DNA from: Stenotrophomonas sp.
GTDB taxonomy: Bacteria; Pseudomonadota; Gammaproteobacteria; Xanthomonadales; Xanthomonadaceae
DNA: 11,305 nt
Direction: 5' to 3'
Assembly (NCBI GenBank): GCA_003484865.1
Contig: DMZT01000111.1
Coordinates: 1-11,305, forward strand
In this document: piece after piece, positions 8,202-11,305 of the stretch
Numbering within the stretch: the first letter of the stretch is position 1
How the letters are laid out: each line of letters starts with the position of its first letter
Notes under the pieces: model-generated
The model's database searches: none
Seen by the model: only the letters and a program-made list of their open reading frames with translations
What the model was told of the DNA's origin: nothing
Translations under genes and position numbers: made by a program

Positions 8202-9923
8202 TCAGGGCTTGTTGAGGAAGTTGTTGGCCAGCAGGTCCCGCACATCCCCGACCCGCCCGCTCAGCAGCGCCTTGGCGGCGTACAGGGCAGTACCGGCCAC
8301 CTGCTTGGCTTCCACCTGCGGCGGCATCACCAGTTCGGTCGGGCTGGTGTGCACGTCCAGCAGCGCCGGGCCGGGATGGGCCAGGATGTCCTGCACGGCC
8401 TGCTCCAGGTCTTCCGAGCGCGTGACCGTGCGCCCGTAGAAGCCGATCACCTCGGCCAGCCGGCCGAAATCGGGGTTTTTCAGGTCGGTGTAGTTGTCCA
8501 GCAGGCCTTCGACCTTCTGCTCCAGCTCCACGAAGTTCAGCGAGCTGTTGTTGTAGACCACCACCTTGATCGGCAGGTTTTCCTGCACGGCGGTGAGCAG
8601 GTCGCCGAGCAGCATCGCCAGGCCACCATCACCGGACAGCGAGATCACCTGCCGGCCCGGGTAGGCCTTCTGCAGGCCCAGCGCCTGCGGCATCGCGTTG
8701 GCCATCGTGCCGTGCAGCAGGCTGGTCAGCGTGCGGCGGCGACCATTGACGCGGATATGGCGCAGGATCCAGACCATCGGCGAGCCGCCGTCAGCGGTGA
8801 ACAAGGCATCGTCGGCGGCATGCCGGTCGATGAGTGCCGTCAGGTGCTGCGGGTGGATCAGCTCACCCTCGCCCGGCTGCTCTTCCTTGGCCCGCGTGGC
8901 CAGCGCCTTTTCGCGATGCTCCTGGCATTCGTCCAGGAAGCTGCGGTCCTCGCGCTCGGGCAGCAACGGCAGCAGCGCCTCCAGGGTCGGGCCGATATCG
9001 CCCACCACGCCCAGGTTCACCGGGTGACGGCGGCCAAGATGGCTGCCATCGCGATCCACCTGGATCAGCGTGGCCTTGTCCGGGTAGTACTGGCCCCACG
9101 CGAAGTCCGCACCGAGCAGCAGCAGCGTGTCGCAGGCCATCAGCGTGTGATACCCGGATTCGATGCCGAAGATGCCGGTCATGCCCATGTTGTACGGGTT
9201 GTCGTACTCCACGAAATCCTTCGCGCGCGAGGTATGCGCGATCGGCGCCTTGAGCCGGGCGCCGAGGGCGACCAGCGCATCGTGCGCATGCTCGCAGCCA
9301 GCGCCGGCGTAGATGCCGATCCGCTTGCCCTCGCCGATCAGCGCGGCGATGCGCTGCAGTTCGTCGTCCGAGGGGCGCAACACCGGCTGGGTGTAGTGCA
9401 CCGAGAACGGCACATCGTGCTTGACCTCGGCTTCGCTGATGTCGGCGGGCAGAATCACCACCGCCACCCCGCGGCGGCTGATCGCCGCCTGGCAGGCAAG
9501 GGTCACTACGCGGCGCGCCTGCTCGGCGCTCTGTACCTGTTCGCAGAACACACTGCAGCTGCCATACACCGCCTTGAAATCGACTTCCTGCGGGAACTCC
9601 ATACCCAGTTCGGCGGTGACCACCTGGCTGGCGATCAGCACCATCGGTGCGCGGTTGCGGTTGGTCTCGAACACGCCGTTGATGAAATGCAGGCCACCGG
9701 GGCCGCACGAGCCGGCGCAGGCGGTGAGCTGCCCGCTGATCAACGACTCGGCACCGGCGGCAAATGCGGCCACTTCCTCATGGCGCATGTGCACCCACTC
9801 GATCTCGCTGTGGTGGATGGCATCGGTGACGTAGTTGAGGGTATCGCCGACGATGCCGTAACAGTGACGGACACCGGCGGCCTGCAGGGTTTCAACCACG
9901 ATCTCGGCAACGCGCTTGCTCAT
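8202..9923 (-). CDS. poxB: Pyruvate dehydrogenase (quinone) / pyruvate oxidase PoxB
   Basis: Thiamine-diphosphate and FAD dependent peripheral membrane enzyme. It decarboxylates pyruvate to acetate and CO2 and passes electrons to ubiquinone. The 573 residues match the E. coli length (572). The N-terminal PYR domain contains RHEEVAAFAAGAE (47-59), with the presumed catalytic Glu49, and GSCGPGGLHFINGVF (71-85). A central FAD-binding domain covers about 185-335. The C-terminal PP domain has the ThDP motif SGDGGLAMLLGD (430-441) ending at NN (458-459). The last residues (ALYAAKALLSGRVGDVRDLLANNFLNKP) resemble the C-terminal amphipathic segment through which E. coli PoxB binds lipid and is activated, so membrane recruitment is probably retained. 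ATG at 9923 aligns with the family start and has a GGAA-type ribosome site. The 84-base upstream gap to the SH3 gene must hold any dedicated promoter; none is obvious. In E. coli the gene is RpoS-dependent; that cannot be judged here. Confidence 0.94.
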   Translation of the reverse strand: MSKRVAEIVVETLQAAGVRHCYGIVGDTLNYVTDAIHHSEIEWVHMRHEEVAAFAAGAESLISGQLTACAGSCGPGGLHFINGVFETNRNRAPMVLIASQVVTAELGMEFPQEVDFKAVYGSCSVFCEQVQSAEQARRVVTLACQAAISRRGVAVVILPADISEAEVKHDVPFSVHYTQPVLRPSDDELQRIAALIGEGKRIGIYAGAGCEHAHDALVALGARLKAPIAHTSRAKDFVEYDNPYNMGMTGIFGIESGYHTLMACDTLLLLGADFAWGQYYPDKATLIQVDRDGSHLGRRHPVNLGVVGDIGPTLEALLPLLPEREDRSFLDECQEHREKALATRAKEEQPGEGELIHPQHLTALIDRHAADDALFTADGGSPMVWILRHIRVNGRRRTLTSLLHGTMANAMPQALGLQKAYPGRQVISLSGDGGLAMLLGDLLTAVQENLPIKVVVYNNSSLNFVELEQKVEGLLDNYTDLKNPDFGRLAEVIGFYGRTVTRSEDLEQAVQDILAHPGPALLDVHTSPTELVMPPQVEAKQVAGTALYAAKALLSGRVGDVRDLLANNFLNKP

Positions 9924-10007
9924 GACATGCTTCCACGACGAGGGGGAAGGGTCAGCCTAGTCCCGGGCAAGTGACACTCATGTAGGTTTATCCGTGGCAG
10001 CGCGCGA

Positions 10008-10868
10008 TCACGGCTGCGTGTTCACCCAGCCCAGCACCGCGCCCCGCGTGGGATTGTCATAACGCACCTGCACCCAGCCATCGCGCTCATCAAGCAGTTC
10101 CACGCGGTCATCGCGTACCAGATACCGCTGGGTCGTGGCATCACCGGGCTGGCTGTACAGGGGCAGCCGCGCCACCATCACATGACCGGAAATGCGCCGC
10201 AGCGGCGACCCGGCACGCGGCGTCTCCAGACCATCGCCGATGGCGGTCTCCAGCACGTTGCCGTCAGGATCAAAGGTGCTCCAGACCGCCAGCGGACCGC
10301 TGTCGGCGGTCTGCTTGATGAACACGTAAGGCTCGAGCACATCGTCGAGCATCAGCAGGCGCTCGGCGCGGTACAGATACAGGCGCGCACCGTCGTAGCG
10401 GTACTGGTCCACGTACCACATCGGGCCACCGCGGCAGCTGCTGCTCAGGGTGCGCGTCGTTGCATCCACGGTCAGGCCCATCAGGCCACCGCATTGCGCG
10501 CCTTCTGTGGAGATCGGCTCCAATGCGACCAGCTGCTGTCGCGCCGGATCAAAGCGATACACCGCCACCGCTTCGTTGACCATGCCGACCGAGGCACGCG
10601 CCACCAGCTCCGGGTGGCCATCGAAATCGACGTCCTCCGCCGACAGGCGCACGTTGCCATCCGCATCGGCCACGCCCGGCAGCACCTGACGCTTGCCCGA
10701 CGGTGCCAGCACGACAGCGATGCCGCCGCCGTCCTGCAGCGTCGCCTGCGCCTGCACGCCGGCGGCCACCTCCAGCTGAAGCCGGGCTTGGTCGGCATCC
10801 TGCGCGTGCGCGCACGTTGCCGCCAGGCCCATCACCACCGCGGCCAGCATCGCATCCCTGTGTTTCAT
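10008..10868 (-). CDS. Exported protein with DxDxDG motif and C-terminal SH3 domain
   Basis: 286 residues. The signal peptide MKHRDAMLAAVVMGLAATCAHA has a likely cut after AHA (residue 22), placing the protein in the periplasm or outside. The central part is beta-rich and contains DVDFDGHPEL (79-88), a DxDxDG calcium-loop-like motif also found in FG-GAP/VCBS-type proteins and in the Xanthomonas XAC2610-like periplasmic family. Cys126 and Cys145 could form a disulfide. The last 60 residues (about 227-286, from SGHVMVARLPLYSQP to GAVLGWVNTQP) are a bacterial SH3-type domain, common in envelope and peptidoglycan-associated proteins. Two adjacent ATGs occur; the second is chosen because GGAG lies 5 bases before it, against 2 for the first. 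An upstream GTG at 10889 would put seven residues before the signal peptide. It follows the DUF3574 gene by 35 bases, so they probably share a transcript. Function unknown; the XAC2610 link is a suggestion only. Confidence 0.72.
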   Translation of the reverse strand: MKHRDAMLAAVVMGLAATCAHAQDADQARLQLEVAAGVQAQATLQDGGGIAVVLAPSGKRQVLPGVADADGNVRLSAEDVDFDGHPELVARASVGMVNEAVAVYRFDPARQQLVALEPISTEGAQCGGLMGLTVDATTRTLSSSCRGGPMWYVDQYRYDGARLYLYRAERLLMLDDVLEPYVFIKQTADSGPLAVWSTFDPDGNVLETAIGDGLETPRAGSPLRRISGHVMVARLPLYSQPGDATTQRYLVRDDRVELLDERDGWVQVRYDNPTRGAVLGWVNTQP

Positions 10869-10873
10869 CATCG

Positions 10874-10877
10874 CTCC
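10874..10877 (-). promoter_or_regulatory. Ribosome binding site of the SH3-domain gene
   Basis: GGAG on the minus strand, followed by CG and two adjacent ATG codons (10871 and 10868). Spacing is 2 bases to the first and 5 to the second, which selects 10868. Confidence 0.65.
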
Positions 10878-10903
10878 GTGCAGCGCCACCGCGGCGCCCT
10901 GGC

Positions 10904-11288
10904 TCAGAACGATACTTCAACCGCCTGCTGTGCCCACAGCACGGACTGGTGCCCGGTGGCCTGCTTCCACGCCAGCCGGATCGCTTCGATATCGGCGCGG
11001 CGCTGCGGGGTGTTCTCGTGCAGGACCACCAGCACCTTGGTGCGCAGGCGATTCGGCTCGGGCGCACCGCGGAACAGCCACTGGCCGTAAGCGTCGAACA
11101 CGGTCAGGCCGTCCGGGAAGCGCGGCGTGACGTCCTTGTCGAGGAAGGCGCGCCACTGCGCGTCACTGATGCCCTCGGTCTGCGGGCGGTCGGCCACGCC
11201 GGTTTCTTCGCCCACGCCGAAGTACAGCTCGCTGCGGACCCAGCCGGCGGCGGCATCCGGGCGCGCGGCGTCGCCCTGCAGGGTGGCC
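10904..11288 (-). CDS. DUF3574 domain protein, N-terminus missing
   Basis: The frame is open from the stop at 10904 to the right window edge, so the start is off the contig. Genuine sequence ends at 11288, because the last 17 bases are adapter and would otherwise add a spurious NRSSD to the translation. The visible product reads ...GWVRSELYFGVGEETG..., DAQWRAFLDKDVTPRFPDGL, TVFDAYGQWLFRG, RLRTKVLVVLHENTPQ, and ends HQSVLWAQQAVEVSF. The ELYFG opening, VTPRFPDGLTV..D..GQW core and KVLVVLHENT strand are the hallmarks of DUF3574, a small domain of unknown function usually found in secreted or lipid-anchored proteins. The part that would show a signal peptide or lipobox is not in the window. It lies 35 bases upstream of the SH3-domain gene on the same strand. 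No function is proposed. Confidence 0.82.
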
Positions 11289-11305
11289 AGATCGGAAGAG
11301 CGGTT
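11289..11305 (+). other. Illumina adapter remnant at the contig end
   Basis: The terminal 17 bases AGATCGGAAGAGCGGTT match the beginning of the Illumina paired-end adapter read-through sequence. Their terminal position and abrupt start inside a coding frame fit untrimmed adapter carried into the assembly, not genomic DNA. Confidence 0.96.

Noticed and set aside
8063..8245. N-terminal extension of the permease by about 60 residues
   Set aside because: It would overlap the poxB stop and run through the degenerate REP; the translated stretch (Cys, His, Arg, Ser rich) does not resemble a permease N-terminus, whereas the MSAT start leads directly into the conserved part.
8349..9974. A 541-codon plus-strand open frame opposite poxB
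   Set aside because: It is the antisense shadow of poxB, which shows full family motifs on the minus strand. No ribosome site or recognisable domain supports it.
9924..10007. Promoter or sigma-54 site upstream of poxB
   Set aside because: The 84-base gap was read on both strands; TTGCCC and TGCCAC-like words occur but without a properly spaced partner element.

Overview
The window looks like one complete contig from a short-read draft assembly of a high-GC gammaproteobacterium of the Xanthomonadaceae, most likely Stenotrophomonas. The main support is a cluster of short palindromes headed by GTAG between positions 6281 and 6456, of the kind described as SMAG (GTAG) REP elements in Stenotrophomonas, together with the gene content (poxB, a secreted retropepsin-like protein, a DUF3574 protein). 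Both ends of the contig carry technical artefacts. The last 17 bases (11289-11305) match the start of an Illumina paired-end adapter. The first 51 bases are a perfect 20-bp inverted repeat around an 11-base loop, whose left arm is a fold-back copy of the metY 3' end.

Layout: every gene but one is on the minus strand. From left to right: metY (O-acetylhomoserine sulfhydrylase, 1-1299, 3' end lost in the fold-back); a strong intrinsic terminator (1338-1363); clpB (1424-4009), a complete 861-residue disaggregase gene with a near-consensus sigma-32 heat-shock promoter (4059-4088); a secreted retropepsin-like aspartic protease (4115-5431); a divergent glutathione S-transferase family gene on the plus strand (5546-6256); a REP cluster of about 180 bp between convergent gene ends; a polytopic permease of the NCS2/AzgA type (6464-8062); poxB, pyruvate:quinone oxidoreductase (8202-9923); an exported protein with a C-terminal bacterial SH3 domain (10008-10868); and a DUF3574 protein (10904 to the right end), cut by the contig end.

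How the genes work together: this is mostly ordinary chromosomal housekeeping and envelope content. metY handles sulfur assimilation into homocysteine. clpB is a heat-shock chaperone with its own promoter and terminator. poxB converts pyruvate to acetate and CO2 at the membrane, and a permease of unknown substrate follows on the same strand 139 bases later. The DUF3574 and SH3 genes are 35 bases apart and probably co-transcribed. No mobile element, defence system, CRISPR array, RNA gene or biosynthetic cluster was recognised, and no gap between genes exceeds about 210 bases. The observations that deserve action are the two contig-end artefacts and the nested REP structure.
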